Below are positions 10,946-23,151 of a DNA stretch of 64,000 bases, piece after piece. The notes under the pieces were generated by a model. It was not told the DNA's origin. It worked only from the letters and a program-made list of their open reading frames with translations, and did no database searches. How positions within the stretch are numbered: the stretch's first letter is position 1; each line of letters begins with the position of its first letter. The stretch is from Paraspadella gotoi (lineage: Eukaryota > Chaetognatha). The stretch spans positions 1,533,923 to 1,597,922 of the forward strand of contig CM119264.1 in assembly GCA_051294375.1 (NCBI GenBank), read 5' to 3'. Made by a program: the position numbers and the translations under genes.

Positions 10946-11155
10946 AAGCAAGATAGCAGGCGATCAAGCAAGATAGCGAACAAGAAAGCTAGCGAGCAAG
11001 CAAGCAAAGACCTTTTCCGCCAAATGACTCGGGATGCGAACCTTAATGATTGCAGTAACAAAAACGAAGCGAAGAAAAAACAAGAGACTCTGATGAAAGC
11101 AAATGATGACAACCGAGGCGACCAATTTAATGAAATTAACTGGAGCCATCAGGAC

Positions 11156-11232
11156 AGGCGGCGGGGGGAGCGGCGGAGCGGCGGCTGGGCGGCAGAGCGG
11201 CGTGCGGCGGCGTGCGGCGGCGTGCGGCTGCG
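11156..11232. repeat. CGG-rich short tandem repeats
   Basis: Interrupted GCGG repeats with three copies of CGTGCGGCGG. This is very GC-rich against an AT-rich background. After it, 11233-11979 is AT-rich unique sequence with no gene recognised. Confidence 0.75.
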
Positions 11233-11979
11233 AACAAGATTGAATTATCTTTGTTCTTCCTTTTGCTTTCTCCCACATCATCCTTGGCTCTTTTGATTAA
11301 ACTCCCTTTTAATTGACAATTACGCCCTCTACATTTATAAAAAAAAAAGATGATTACTAGTTGGCGAATGGCGATGGAATATTTATTGTTTTATTTCGCG
11401 TGGATTAATTAGTTAAATTGGTTTTAGTTTTTATTATCCGGAGAGAGATAAGAAAAAAGGGCTAAAAGAATGAATTAAAAAAGAATCAAAAAGAGAGAAT
11501 TAAAAAGTAATGAGTAATGTTACGCAACAAAGATAGACATTGAGAATAAAAAGAAATTTATTAAATGCATGAGGTAAAAAAAAAAGAAAAAAATATTTTG
11601 TGACCTCGCGTCATATATTTGACCTTTTCAGACGAGTCTTTTCACCTTTCTAGTCGCTTTCTCACGACTTTCTTTCGGCCGAAAACCTCGTCACTTGTTA
11701 TTCGATCTCTGGAAAATATCGGCCGTATGGAACCGTAATTTTTACGGAATCCAAGGATTTTCGTCACGAATTTATTGTACAACACTTATTTGGCTATTTT
11801 TTTACTTATACAAGAATTAACTAATTCACGATTTATTCGTCATTTGGTTTTCGTTTACATCTCTTTGAGATTTAGAAAACCTTGCTCCATGTTAAAGCAA
11901 GTTCATCCGACATCCGACGCCTCGAACGAGCGACCCTGGCAGGCATAGAAGATAATAAACATTTTCTACAGAGAGAGAG

Positions 11980-12122
11980 NNNNNNNNNNNNNNNNNNNNN
12001 NNNNNNNNNNNNNNNNNNNNNNNNNNNNNNNNNNNNNNNNNNNNNNNNNNNNNNNNNNNNNNNNNNNNNNNNNNNNNNNNNNNNNNNNNNNNNNNNNNNN
12101 NNNNNNNNNNNNNNNNNNNNNN
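11980..12122. other. Assembly gap (143 N) inside a GA repeat
   Basis: GA dinucleotides on both sides. 12123-12700 to the right is unique AT-rich sequence with no gene seen. Confidence 0.99.
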
Positions 12123-12699
12123 GAGAGAGAGAGAAAGAGAGAGAGAGTGAAGGTCAGCGGCGAAAAACAGCGGATGAAGCGAATCTTAAAATCCCTCGGG
12201 AATCGGCTGCCGACTTGGGTGAGTGGCTGCGTCCCTTGGTAAGGAATGGGTGAGTGGAAATCTCTCTGGGTGAGGAATGAATGAGTGAGTGTCTGCATCC
12301 CTGGTAAAAGAATCGGGCATTGGAATTTTTAAAGAATTCGGCCGTCGAATTTATTTTTTTCCTTACTAATAATATACTAACTTACTAAGGATCTCCACTA
12401 TCTCTGAGCGGCAGTCTCTCTGGGTAAGTAATAAAGCGTTGTAAAAATTATAAATTTAACTTTAATTGAAATTCAAAAAAAATTACAATTTACGCAGTAG
12501 GCCACATTTATACATAGTACTAATCCAATAAATGATGAAATTTCTAAATATTTTTTGGTAAGATTTTTGTTGCAGATTTGCATATAAAAAAATATAACTC
12601 TTTTTTAACAACTCTTTTTTTCTTTAAGTTGGTCAAATATAAAAAAAAACTTATATTTTAAGCTGAAAATGTAAATTTTATGTATTAAATGTAGTTTTG

Positions 12700-13035
12700 A
12701 ATACAAAGAGAAGAGAGATGGTATATAAAAAGAAGAGAGATTGAATATAAAGAGAAGAGATAATGAATATAAAGAGAAGAGAGATGGAATATAAAGAGAA
12801 GAGAGATGGAATATAAAGAGAAGAGAGATGGAATATAAAGAGAAGAGAGATGGAATATAAAGAGAAGAGAGATGGAATATAAAGAGAAGAGAGATGGAAT
12901 ATAAAGAGAAAAGAGAATGAATATAAAGAGAAGAGATAATGAATATAAAGAGAAGAGAGATTGAATATAAAAATAAGAGAGATGGAATATAAAGAGAAGA
13001 GAGAATGAAAATAAAGAGAAGAAAGATTAAAAGTG
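12700..13035. repeat. 22-bp minisatellite
   Basis: About 15 tandem copies of GATGGAATATAAAGAGAAGA followed by GA. The central copies (12780-12900) look identical and the edges are variant. Because 22 is not a multiple of 3, each strand cycles through all frames every 66 bp. That gives a 22-residue periodic minus-strand reading frame (Ser/Leu/Ile/Phe/Tyr-rich) of 149 codons, which I regard as incidental. Confidence 0.9.
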
Positions 13036-13156
13036 AATGAAGCTTAAACTTCACACGATGGAGGACGAAGAGAGAATAAGAGTCTTGGGACCTTATTAAG
13101 TCGACGGAGAGAGGGGGGAGAGGAATAGGGGGCGTGGTCCATTATTAGCGACCGAA

Positions 13157-13206
<50 letters not shown>
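13157..13206. repeat. (CT)n microsatellite
   Basis: Pure CT run followed by short unique sequence and interrupted GA (13281-13375). It leads into copy A of the large duplication. Confidence 0.85.
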
Positions 13207-13210
<4 letters not shown>

Positions 13211-13444
13211 GTCTCTCTCTCTCCTTCGCCGTGAGGTGCCAAAACGCTCCGATCGGCGGAAAAGTAGAAAAGGGAGGGGCAAGAGAGAAGAGAGAGAATA
13301 GAGAGAGAGAGAGAGAGAGCCAGAGAGAGAGAGAGGAGAGAGAGGAGGACGAGAGAGAGAGAGCGCAGAGAGAGAGACGAGTCAGAGAAGAAGTTGCGCG
13401 TAATTAGTCCCGAAGAGCGAATATGTGAGAAGGAATGGGTATTA

Positions 13445-13800
13445 CGCGATTGGGCGAAAGTTATTGGGTTAGAGCGACTGTGAACTCCACAGTCCACGCT
13501 AGCCCAATCACAGTAAGGCAGGAGCAGGCAAGAAGCCGATTGGCCGAGAGCGCATTTACTAGACAGCCGATTAGGCAAGCAGCGATTGGGTAAGAACAAT
13601 GGTAAAAGAGCGCATCGGTAAGAGGATATTGTAGGAGCAATCGCAAGGTAACGAGCAATTGGGTTAAGACGATTGGTAAGAACAAATGGTTAAAGAGCGA
13701 TTGGGTAAAGAGGCGATATTGTAGAGCTATCGGGTATGAGCGATCTGGCGTAGGAGCGATCGGTAAGAGGCGATGAAGTGAGGCAACGAATGGACAGCGG
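13445..13800. repeat. 14-bp minisatellite with ATTGG (copy A)
   Basis: A noisier version of the array at 26325-26655, with unit GCGATTGGGTAAGA and variants. Single-base insertions break the 14-bp register. Confidence 0.8.
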
Positions 13801-14069
13801 GTGAGATACACTCCCTGCTCTCTCTCTCCTCTCTCTCTCTCTCCGACCTGTTTAGGTGGCGAGCGATGCTTTTTCGGAACGGCTGAAGCTCATGCTTGGA
13901 TTAAGAGTTCTCTCTCTCTCTGCTCTTTACTCTCTCTCTCTCTCTCTCTCTTTTCTCTCTCTCTCTCACACTCTTCCAACGCGCGCTCGTGAAAAATTTG
14001 TGAAAAAACATCTTAACGTAGCGAGGAACGATTTTAATGACCTGCTATTTTCCTTCCTTTTCGCAGGGG

Positions 14070-14200
14070 AGAAAGAAAGAAAGAAGGAAGAAAAAGAAAG
14101 AAAGAGAGAAAGAAAGAAAGAAAAGAAAGAAAGAAGAGAAGAAAGAAAGAAAGAAAGAAAGAAAGACAAGAAAGAAAGAAAGAAAAGAAAGAAAGAGTTT
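14070..14200. repeat. (GAAA)n microsatellite (copy A)
   Basis: GAAA tetramers interrupted by single-base changes. The counterpart at 26990-27115 is nearly pure. The region 14580-15090 beyond the following GA run (14455-14534) is unique and AT-rich, with (ATGACAACAA)n at 14830-14870. Confidence 0.85.
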
Positions 14201-14473
14201 TTCGTTTTTTTCGCTTTTTCTTCAATGTTTTCTAACTGGCTATTTCTCAGTTTTGGCCAATCAAAACATAAAAGTGTGAAATTAATTTAAATGCAATAGG
14301 TTCAAAATAATAATAATGAAACCAAACCTGAAATTTCCTTTTTAAAATCTTGTTTCGCTTTAAAATTTCGGCGTTCTTCGTTTTTTATTCGTACACCGAA
14401 TTTGTTCGCGCATCTTAATTTCCTTTTCACATTCCATGTTCTTTCAAATTTGAAAAGAGAGAGAAGAGAGAGA

Positions 14474-14534
<61 letters not shown>

Positions 14535-15094
14535 TGAGTGAGTGACAGAGAGAGAGCGTCCCTACCAATAACTTTTACATGGTTGGCTTAATAACTCGAA
14601 GAACCGTCAAATGAGATCCTTTTAAAAAGGAATGGCATACAGCAAGACGGTTTATCAAATCAAGAGTTTACGATTGAAGTTTTAATTTGAGAATCTGTTG
14701 AAATAAAAGAACCTTCCAAATAATTCCATCCTCTTCATGCATTTCAAAGAAATAACCTTTATTTATTTGAGCAAAAAAGCCAATGATTTCTTGTTCTAAT
14801 AAAAAGGACCTTTTTTCATTTAAATGAAACAAATGACAACAAAATGACAACCAATGACAACAAAATGACACATGACTTTCCTTAAAGAAACTTATAATTC
14901 ACAGAAATTTCAAAAAACAAATATTTAACTTTTCCGCCGAATAATAAAACAAGTTCGGTCCATTCCAACGGTGTTGCCTCCGCAGTCAACTTTCTTTCAC
15001 GTGTGGATCACATGACTACCTGAACTAGGAAATTTAATGTATACAACGTATTTTATATTGTATTTGTATTTTATGCACACCCACTGCATTCATA

Positions 15095-15625
15095 GTTTTA
15101 GGATTTCCTGAAGGCGGAAGGCGCCATGCAGTTTTTTCCGGTCTTAAAAATGAATCAACCAAGGTCGAGGCTAAGTAAAAGCATTTTTAATATAAGTGGG
15201 GACCAGAACGACGGAAACACAGACTCGACCGAACGATCCGACCGACCGACGCGACCGACCGACGCGACCGACGCGACCGACCCGACCGACCGACCGAACG
15301 GACCGACGGACCGACCGACCGACCGACGCGAACCGATCCGACCGAACGAACCCGACCGACCGACCGACCGACCGAACCGCCGAACGAGACCGACCCGACC
15401 GACCGACCGACCGACTCGACCGACCGAAAGACCGACCGAGCACGACGGACCGACCCGACCGACGCGAACGACCCGGAGCCGACCGGTACCGACTCGACCG
15501 GACGCGACCGATCCGAGCCGGACCGACCGACCGACCGACCGACCGACCGACTCACCGACCAACCAGACCGACCAGAATAGTGGGACTTATATAGTTGCTT
15601 CCGCGAGTACATGCGCGGGAAAATA
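15095..15625 (-). mobile_element. (GGTC)n-containing dispersed element, copy 3
   Basis: In reverse: GTACTCGCGGAAGC, CTATATAAGTCCCAC, about 330 bp of GGTC/CGGT repeats (15238-15575), CTTATATTAAAAATGC, GGAAAAAACTGCATGG and CCGCCTTCAGGAAATCC. It matches copy 1 at 2371-2570 but with a far longer internal microsatellite. The Pro-Thr-Asp-Arg reading frames here come from GACC and are not genes. Confidence 0.7.
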
Positions 15626-16079
15626 AGTAAATGACTCGGACTGACAAAGCAATACACACAGTATCTTTTAAAGGCACACCTTGGAACCTTCTCTTTTTAC
15701 AACTCACATATCCCGTCTCAGCATTTATACCCACAATCACATCCTCACTTCTGACGCTTTACCTCTTCCATACCCGCTTCTAATTCCACACTTCTTTTCC
15801 TACACTCCTTTCCCACTCTCCTTTGCCCACAACTTCCTATCCCGCGCACTCCTCTTACCACACTACTTTCTCACAACTCCATTTCCCACAGTCCATCGCC
15901 ACAGTTCGACTCTGCAATTTACTGCGACGTCGACATATTCGCAACGTCCCTCGCACGGCAGTACGACATGGCAAGGTCGTGCGTGCACACGGTTTTTGCG
16001 CACGCAGGTGGGCGGGGCCGAAACGCAGCGCGGAGAGAAGACCCACCGTCTTGAGCATACGGCGTCCTTGTTTTGAGGC

Positions 16080-16135
16080 CGCGAGAGATGAGAGAAAAAG
16101 AGAGAGCAGAGAGAGAAGAGAGAGAGAAAGAAAGA

Positions 16136-16190
<55 letters not shown>

Positions 16191-16320
16191 TAAGAAAGAG
16201 GAGAGAGAGAGAGAGAGACGAAGAGAGAGACGGAGATAGAGAGACGAGAGAGAGACAGATGAGAGAGAGACGAGAGAGAAAGAGAAGAGAGATGAGAGAG
16301 AGGAGAGAGAAGAGAGAGAC
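16080..16320. repeat. (GA)n-rich tract (copy A)
   Basis: Interrupted GA dinucleotides with GACGAGA variants. The flanking 15880-16078 is unique sequence (TCGTGCGTGCACACGG, TTTTTGCGCACGCA) conserved at 28740-28935, with no recognisable product. Confidence 0.8.
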
Positions 16321-16557
16321 AAGACGCTTTCATTCCACACTTCGATTCACACATTTCACGTCTCGTCTTTTAATGAAAGTCTCGACGTCGAATTGCGGCC
16401 GATCAACTCAAAAAGAGAAGGCCCTTTTCGTGAGGGGGGCACTTATAAAGAGAGGGCCGCCCTCAAAAGGTGGAGGGGGGCGCAGGTGCCTTACTAAGAT
16501 AAGGGGGGCCCATGAAAGGAGGTCCTCTTGGCTTCTTACGGGATAGGAGCGCCACTT

Positions 16558-16655
16558 TTTAATTATTACAATAAATTGAATTAAATTAAATTAAATTTTA
16601 TTTTTTTTAAATTAAATTAAATAAATTAAATTTAAATTAAATTAAAATATTAAAT
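16558..16655. repeat. (AAATT)n pentanucleotide repeat (copy A)
   Basis: TAAAT/AAATT pentamers. The same repeat is longer and purer at 32217-32310. Confidence 0.8.
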
Positions 16656-17141
16656 ATTAAAACCATTAATTATATCGTACTTATAATTATTGAAATATTG
16701 AACAAAATAAGTAATTATGTACTAATTTGTTATTTTAACAAGTAACTTAAAAGAAATATGAAAACAATCTATTATTACAAAATTCATAGTATTCGCTCTT
16801 TGATATGATTACATAGTTGCTTACTCATCATATATTAAACTCTGCGCCAGTTGCTTACTGGCGTTATCAATGGCTATTCGAGATTTAGGGATGAGTTGGC
16901 TTAGGTTGAAAGCCAGTCTATCCGGATGTTATGAGTGATGAGGGGGTTGAGGGATAGAGAGTCATGGTTTTAAATTGGGAGAGGGAGAGGGAGATGGGAG
17001 AGGGGAAAGGGAGAGGTAGAGGGAGTAGGAGAGAGGGGAGAGAGGAGAGACCGAGTTGAAGGTGGAAATCGAAAGGCCGACGTTTAAAAAAGAGGGAGGA
17101 ATTTCATTAGCATTATCCGAAAGAAAGACGGACGAAACGGG

Positions 17142-17144
<3 letters not shown>

Positions 17145-17226
<82 letters not shown>
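17145..17226. repeat. (GA)n microsatellite (copy A)
   Basis: GA run with a short slip, followed by purine-rich sequence and further GA runs to 17518. Copy B has one uninterrupted GA run (32804-32889) and lacks the intervening ~270 bp. Confidence 0.8.
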
Positions 17227-17227
<1 letters not shown>

Positions 17228-17420
17228 GGGTGGAGAAAGAGAGGTAAAAAAAATCGGGGGATGTATTGTTTAGTTCATTCCAAAATGAAAAAAGAGAAAG
17301 AAGTAAGAGAAGAAGAAAAGAAAAGAAGCAAAGAGATGCTTGCCAAAAAATGTAACATTAAAAGAAAAATGATCAAGTTTCAGGTCGAGAAAGAGGAGGA
17401 AGAGAGAGCGAAAGAGAGAG

Positions 17421-17484
<64 letters not shown>

Positions 17485-18735
17485 GAGAAGCGAGAGAGAG
17501 AGAGAGAGAGAGAGAGCTTAACGAAAGAAGAAAGATTCTTTTTTTATTATGCGAATAAATTGGGCGCTTCCTACAGTATTGCTCTATTGCCGAGCCATCG
17601 CCCGGCCCGTTAAAAACCTTCTCACTCTCCTCTCCTAAATGCTCTTTTGACTACTGTCTCTATCATCTCCCTCTCCTCGGATCTAATAGAGGTGCAATGA
17701 TCGAGGTCCTTCGGTCTGGCATCGAATCAACAATAACATAAAAGGCAAGAAAAATGACAAAGAGACTAAAGATGAAGGAGCGGGTGAAAAGGTGATAGCG
17801 AGGGCGTCTCTCATCTCAAATCTCTTTCTATCTCCCTCCACCTTCTCTTCTCCCTCTCTCTCCTCCCTCTCCCATATCGGTCCCTCACTCCAACTCTTCC
17901 TTCATTTCATTCATGCATCCTCCTCTCTCTCACTCCCTCTTCTCTCTCTCCTCTCCTCTCCTTCTCTCTCATCTCTCGTCTCTCTCTCTCGTCTCTCTCT
18001 CCTCCTCATTTTTCCCCACTCCTCTCTATATTTGCCAACTGTCTTTCCTCCCATTAGAATGGCGACCTTTCGTCCAAGATGTTGACGTCTCGTCATTTTC
18101 TCAATCTAACGGTCTCTGTTCTCTGTCATTGCTTTTTTAACTTCAACTTCCTTTTCTCTTTATTTCCCATTTTTCTTCTCTCAATCCTTGTTATATTTCT
18201 TTCGTCCTTGTCGCTTTGTCTTCTCTCTCTCATCTCTCTCTGTCTCTCTCATCTCTCTCTCTCTCTCGTCGAAATCTCTCTCTCTTCTCTCTCTCTCTCT
18301 CTTCATCTCCTCTTTCTCTCTCTTTTTTTTCTTCTTTTTTTTTCAATTCCTTAAGATCAGAGACGAGGTTTATTTTGACGAAGTCTCGCCAGCTCGTGAC
18401 TTCGATAAATTCTCTTCTTCTCTCTCATCTCTCTTCTCTCTCTCTCTCCCCGGTTCTCTCCCTACTCTTCCTCATTCTCTCTCTCTCCCTCTTTCTCTCT
18501 TCTCTGCTCATGGCACGTGATCTAAAAGCATTCGAATTAAAGATGCTATGTCCCTCCCGGAACTATTTTCTTTAGCTTCGGCATATTTTTAGGCTTTTTT
18601 ATTTATCCCTTTTTCTTTGTCCTTCTTACTCTTTAGTCTTAACGGATATTTTATCCATAAATATTCCATTCTATGGGTATTTTTGCAGACAATTTGTTAG
18701 ATAAAGCCAAACTTTTTAAATTATCATTCTCTCTC

Positions 18736-18766
<31 letters not shown>

Positions 18767-18869
18767 CAAATCGATCGTAACGCTGTATCAGGAAACAAAA
18801 AAAGAAACCCTCCCGTCGAGTATTTACGCTTTCATTTCCATTTCGTCGCCGCATTTTGTTTGAAAAACG

Positions 18870-19480
18870 AATACGCTTCCTGATTGGGCAAAATTTTTCG
18901 TCCCAAGATCTCTGATTGGACGTCCTTCCCGATTTTTTCCTGCATCCCTACTTTATGTGTTGTCCAAACCAAGCGAAGCGTGGATTGGCCTTCGAATCTC
19001 GCTTCCTCATTGGTCAACTTTCGTTTAAACACAACAAACGTTATCTTTGAGAATTTCGTGTATTCGAACGAAGGAGATGATTTGTCCGAGGCTAAGACAG
19101 AAGAAACCGCACGCTGATTGGTCGAGTTATGAAGAAGTAAAAGAAATAGGCACGCGCTTCTGATTGGGTCGAGGAATGGGGTCGGTTAAAGAATAATCGT
19201 GGGTCTGATTGAGCCGAGGCATAAGGGGGAAAGAGAAGTCTGGACTGATTGGGCCGGAGGATGGGGTTGAGAGAGAAAGTCTAGCTCTGATTGGGGATCT
19301 CGAAAGGCATGGGTTGAGAGAGAAATTTGCTGTCTAGATTTGCCGAGGCATGGGGTTGAAGAGTAAAGGTGCGCGCTCTGAATTGGTCAAGGCATGGGAA
19401 ATCGGAGAAGAGAAAGTAGAGCTCCGATTGGTCAAGGCGTGAGTATGGGAGGAGAAAAGTCCCGCGTCTGATTAGGTCGT
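18870..19480. repeat. ~42-bp CCAAT-box (ATTGG) array, copy A
   Basis: Noisy counterpart of 34140-34690. It retains CTGATTGG-type boxes followed by GAGGCATGGGGTTGAGAGAG spacers, but indels disturb the spacing and several boxes. If copy A is an assembly artefact, this is the same locus seen twice. Confidence 0.75.
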
Positions 19481-20344
19481 TTTCCTCGGAAGAAACAGAT
19501 TGAGAATGAGGAATAAAGGATGTGGATTATTCTCTCTGTGGAGTAAAACGAAGTGGCATCAGAAGTACGCGAGCTCTCTCTCGCACGCACGCACGACGAG
19601 AAACTGACGACGACGTAAACGTCCAATGTTTTTTGTTTTTTCTCTCATCTCCTGCTCTCTCTGTCTCTTCTCTCTTCTCTCTCTACTCCTTCTCTCTTCT
19701 CTCTTTCTCATCTCTCTCTCTCCTCTCTCACTCTCTCTCATCCAGTCTCTCTCTCCTCGCTTCTCTCTCTTCTTTCTTCCTCTCATCCCCTCTCTCTCTC
19801 TTCCTCTTTCATACCTCAATCTACCTACTCGAATCTCTCTCTTGTAAAAATAGGTAAATAAAAGGCGAATGTCTATGAGAACTATCCGCGGATTCCGAAA
19901 GGGGAGAGGAGAGGGAGAGGGGGGGAGAGAGAGGAGAGAGAGAGAGGAGAGAGAGAGAGAAGAGGAGAAAAGCTAGCTTAATATGGTAAGGCTATTTTCT
20001 ACCGATTTCTTAATTTATGCAAAAAATGTGGCCGTTTCGTAGCTGAACTCGTTGCAGTAAGAGAGAGAGACCAGAGAAATAGCAAGGAGAGAGAAAGAGA
20101 GAGAGAGAGGGGAGAGAGAAGAAGAGAGAGAGAGAGAGAGAGAGAGAGGAGGAGAGAGGACCCACCCACCTCCAAATGAACTTACGCCTTAATTACAGAC
20201 TCCCGCTGACCATCGGCGATATGTCCCGTTCGATCTGCCCACGAGACAAAACTTCGGCGGCAAGAAGACATTCGTTCTTGTAGGTTTTTCCGTCGAGGCG
20301 CAGACTGGCATCGTAATTTCGGCGCAGTCCCCTGTTGAAGGCAA

Positions 20345-20475
20345 ATTCAATTAATCAATCAATTAATCAATCTCTAACATCCAACAATCAATCTTTTTCT
20401 CAATCTATCAATCAAATCAATCAAATCGATCTTCTCAATCATTTTATAATCATCAATTAAATTAATCAAGTCATA
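20345..20475. repeat. (AATC)n-rich repeat (copy A)
   Basis: Interrupted CAAT/AATC tetramers. The counterpart 35430-35740 is longer and more regular. Confidence 0.75.
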
Positions 20476-21049
20476 ATAAAAATAGATAACTCAACTAATT
20501 CAATTCATGCCATTTGTTTTCTTTTCATTCAAATAGTCCTTCTATGAAAGAACAATATTTCATCAATTTCTCTTCTGACTAGATTATCACGAACAAACGT
20601 TGATTGACTTCTAGTTTAATGAACGAATTATAATATAGAATCACTAAACGACACGTCATGTTTTTATTTTCTCCCCTGTTCGGCCGATTCCTTCATACCC
20701 CGATAATATTTATCGCATTAAACTTAGTTGGCAGTCGTAATAAACAGCCATCATATTTAAAAGGAAACCTAATTAATCACAAAAACTATCATTTGATTGA
20801 CATTATTGCCCATCTGCCTTTCCTCTTTCTCTCTCTCTCCTCTCTCTTCTCTCTCTTCATTTTTTGTCTCTCTCTCTCTCTCTCTCTCTTCTCATCTCTC
20901 GTTCTCTCTCTCTCTCTCTCTCAGCACTGTCCGACATGCTGCAAACTGGTTTCTGTTCTCGTCGATTGACAAAATTTGTTGTCCCGACATAGCGACGTCG
21001 AGGCAAGGATCTGGAAGAGAAGAGAAGTGTGGTGATGACTTTTATGTGC

Positions 21050-21240
21050 TGAGTGAATGAATGAAGTGAATGTGAATGAATGAATAAATGGAATGAAATG
21101 AATGAATGAATGACTGTTACTTTATAAATTTTTGATACTGGAATGAATGAATGAATGATTTGTTTAAATATTTTGCTTGTGAATGATTGATTGATGAACG
21201 AAAAACTAAAAAATATGAATGAATCAATAATTTAATAATT
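21050..21240. repeat. (GAAT)n-rich repeat (copy A)
   Basis: GAAT tetramers broken by unique bases. The counterpart is 36180-36380. 21240-21900 beyond is AT-rich unique sequence with no gene seen. Confidence 0.75.
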
Positions 21241-21914
21241 AATTAATAAAATAACTAATAATGCGATAATTCAATTGAGTGAATGCGTTTATCGCATAAA
21301 ATTAGAAAAATACTAAATTCTTATAAATAGTTTTAATGCTAAGTAAGATTTGTGTGCCTTTCGTGATTCCTAACTCAGCCGAGAAGAAAATTTCTTTTTG
21401 TTCTTCATATCATTTTTTGTCGATTGATCTTAACCTGTTTACTCTTCAAGTACGGATTTATACCAAAGAATATTGGCCTTTTGTAGGGAAGTAAAAAATA
21501 AGAACAAGTTAGAAAATAAAAAATATTGTATAAAATATAAAATCAGCGCAAATTGTTGAAATAAAAAAATCAATAATGTATTGGCATGATTCTGCGATCT
21601 GATTTTTCCCTGACGAATGACTCGGGAATTACGTGAACGGTTTGTAGAAATTGGGCGCTAATTTTCGACAGCGCCCCGTTTCTTAAACTTACTTTTAATC
21701 TTATATCTAAATTAAGGTTTGTTTTTTTAAATACTTTCGCAAATCTTTAAAATCCACCGAACAATTTTTAGAAAAAGAAGTCGACGTGAATTCTTTCTAG
21801 ACGAGTTTATAGTTTTCGTCTCCAACGCCGAGAGTCCGAGACTTGGATTACCCTGGTACCTCGGTCACGTGATTTAAAATTCCATCGTCGCATTCGTTTT
21901 TTGCTCAGAACCAA

Positions 21915-22095
21915 GTCGAAGACGCGGATGAAACGACGACGATACACGACGACGTCGCCGTGACGAAGATGAAGATGATGTCGGACGCGGATGAAGACGA
22001 CGACCGACGATGATGAAGATGACGAATAACGACGACACGCGACGACGACGACGAAGTTGAAGATGACGATAACGACGACGACGATGATTGCCTCA
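21915..22095. repeat. (GAC/GAT)n trinucleotide tract (copy A)
   Basis: GAC, GAT and GAA triplets that would encode Asp/Glu in one plus frame, but that frame is broken by indels here. The counterpart at 37103-37295 is open throughout. Confidence 0.8.
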
Positions 22096-22635
22096 AGTCT
22101 TTTCTCACTCTGGGATTCTGGGTTTCGACCGAAGCTTCAGCTCAGCTCAGCTTCAGCTCAGAAATATATCTAGAATAATCCGAAAGTAAATATATCAGAG
22201 TTTACGCCAAGCTTTTTCGGCGGCGCTCGTTTCTGTTTCTGATCAGCGCATCGTGGGATTAAAAGTCATTCAAGAGATCGCACTTTTGAATCATCTCCAA
22301 GTGCGAGCAAAAAAGTCCTGAAAAAAAAAGGCCGACCCAACTTTCTCCGACGGCGAACCCGAGGGTCCGACATTGCAATCCAAAAATAGAATAAAACTGT
22401 AATATAATGTACGGCGACGCATAATTTCTTTGTGTTTATTCAAATTGCTTATACTGTTTTTTTAACTGTCGATTGTCGACGTTAAAACGCTGGTATATTT
22501 TAAAATCATGAAGCTTGTCGTAATATTTTTATATTTTAGACAATACTATATTTATTTGACCAGGGGGGTGAAGAAAATAGTACGACCACGCCTGCCTATA
22601 ATTTCCGTCTCTCTCTTTCTCTCTTACCATTTCGC

Positions 22636-22708
22636 ACTTTTTTTTTTTTTTTTTTTTTTTTTTATTTTTTTTTTTTTGAAGGGGGAGAAGCGAGGGTAGG
22701 GGGGAAGC
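22636..22708. repeat. T-tract insertion present only in copy A
   Basis: About 43 T with one interruption, then GGGGGAGAAGCGAGGGTAGG. Copy B passes directly from CATTTCGC to the sequence after it (37832-37842). The origin is unknown. Confidence 0.7.
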
Positions 22709-22979
22709 GAACTATCTGTGTCGCGTTCAGACCAAGAGATTTTCACAACCGATCATTTTTTAAATGATTTTTATATTCAAGAATTTTGGGAGAGAGATGA
22801 GACGAATATTTAGGATCCTAATTCTATATCATGAAGAAACGTCCGTTCCTGATTCGAAATCCGTTTTACGGTTTCCGATGGATATTTTTTTGATCAAGAA
22901 GCACATGTTAAACAGTTCGAGCGGAGACTTTTGGAAAGATAGTCTCCATTAGCGTGAAAGTAAACACTCACAGTGATTA

Positions 22980-23036
22980 TGACGACGACGACGAAGATGA
23001 AGATGAAGACGACGACGACGACGACGACGACGGACG
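22980..23036. repeat. (GAC)n trinucleotide tract (copy A)
   Basis: Counterpart of 38101-38157, followed by the same GGGCGAATCGAGGTAAGATT. Confidence 0.85.
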
Positions 23037-23110
23037 ACTAGCAGGGCGAATCGAGGTAAGATTCTCCAGAGATCAACGTCGATTACGGCTCTGCACTGCT
23101 CATTCATGCA

Positions 23111-23151
<41 letters not shown>

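Noticed and set aside
10108-11112. A 334-codon minus-strand frame rich in Ser/Leu/Phe/Pro with apparent membrane character
   Set aside because: Pure polypyrimidine composition. Three overlapping frames of similar length exist on the same strand.
15126-15657. Long Pro-Thr-Asp-Arg and Val-Gly-Arg-Ser reading frames on both strands
   Set aside because: They arise from the GACC tetranucleotide repeat in all frames. No domain content outside the repeat.
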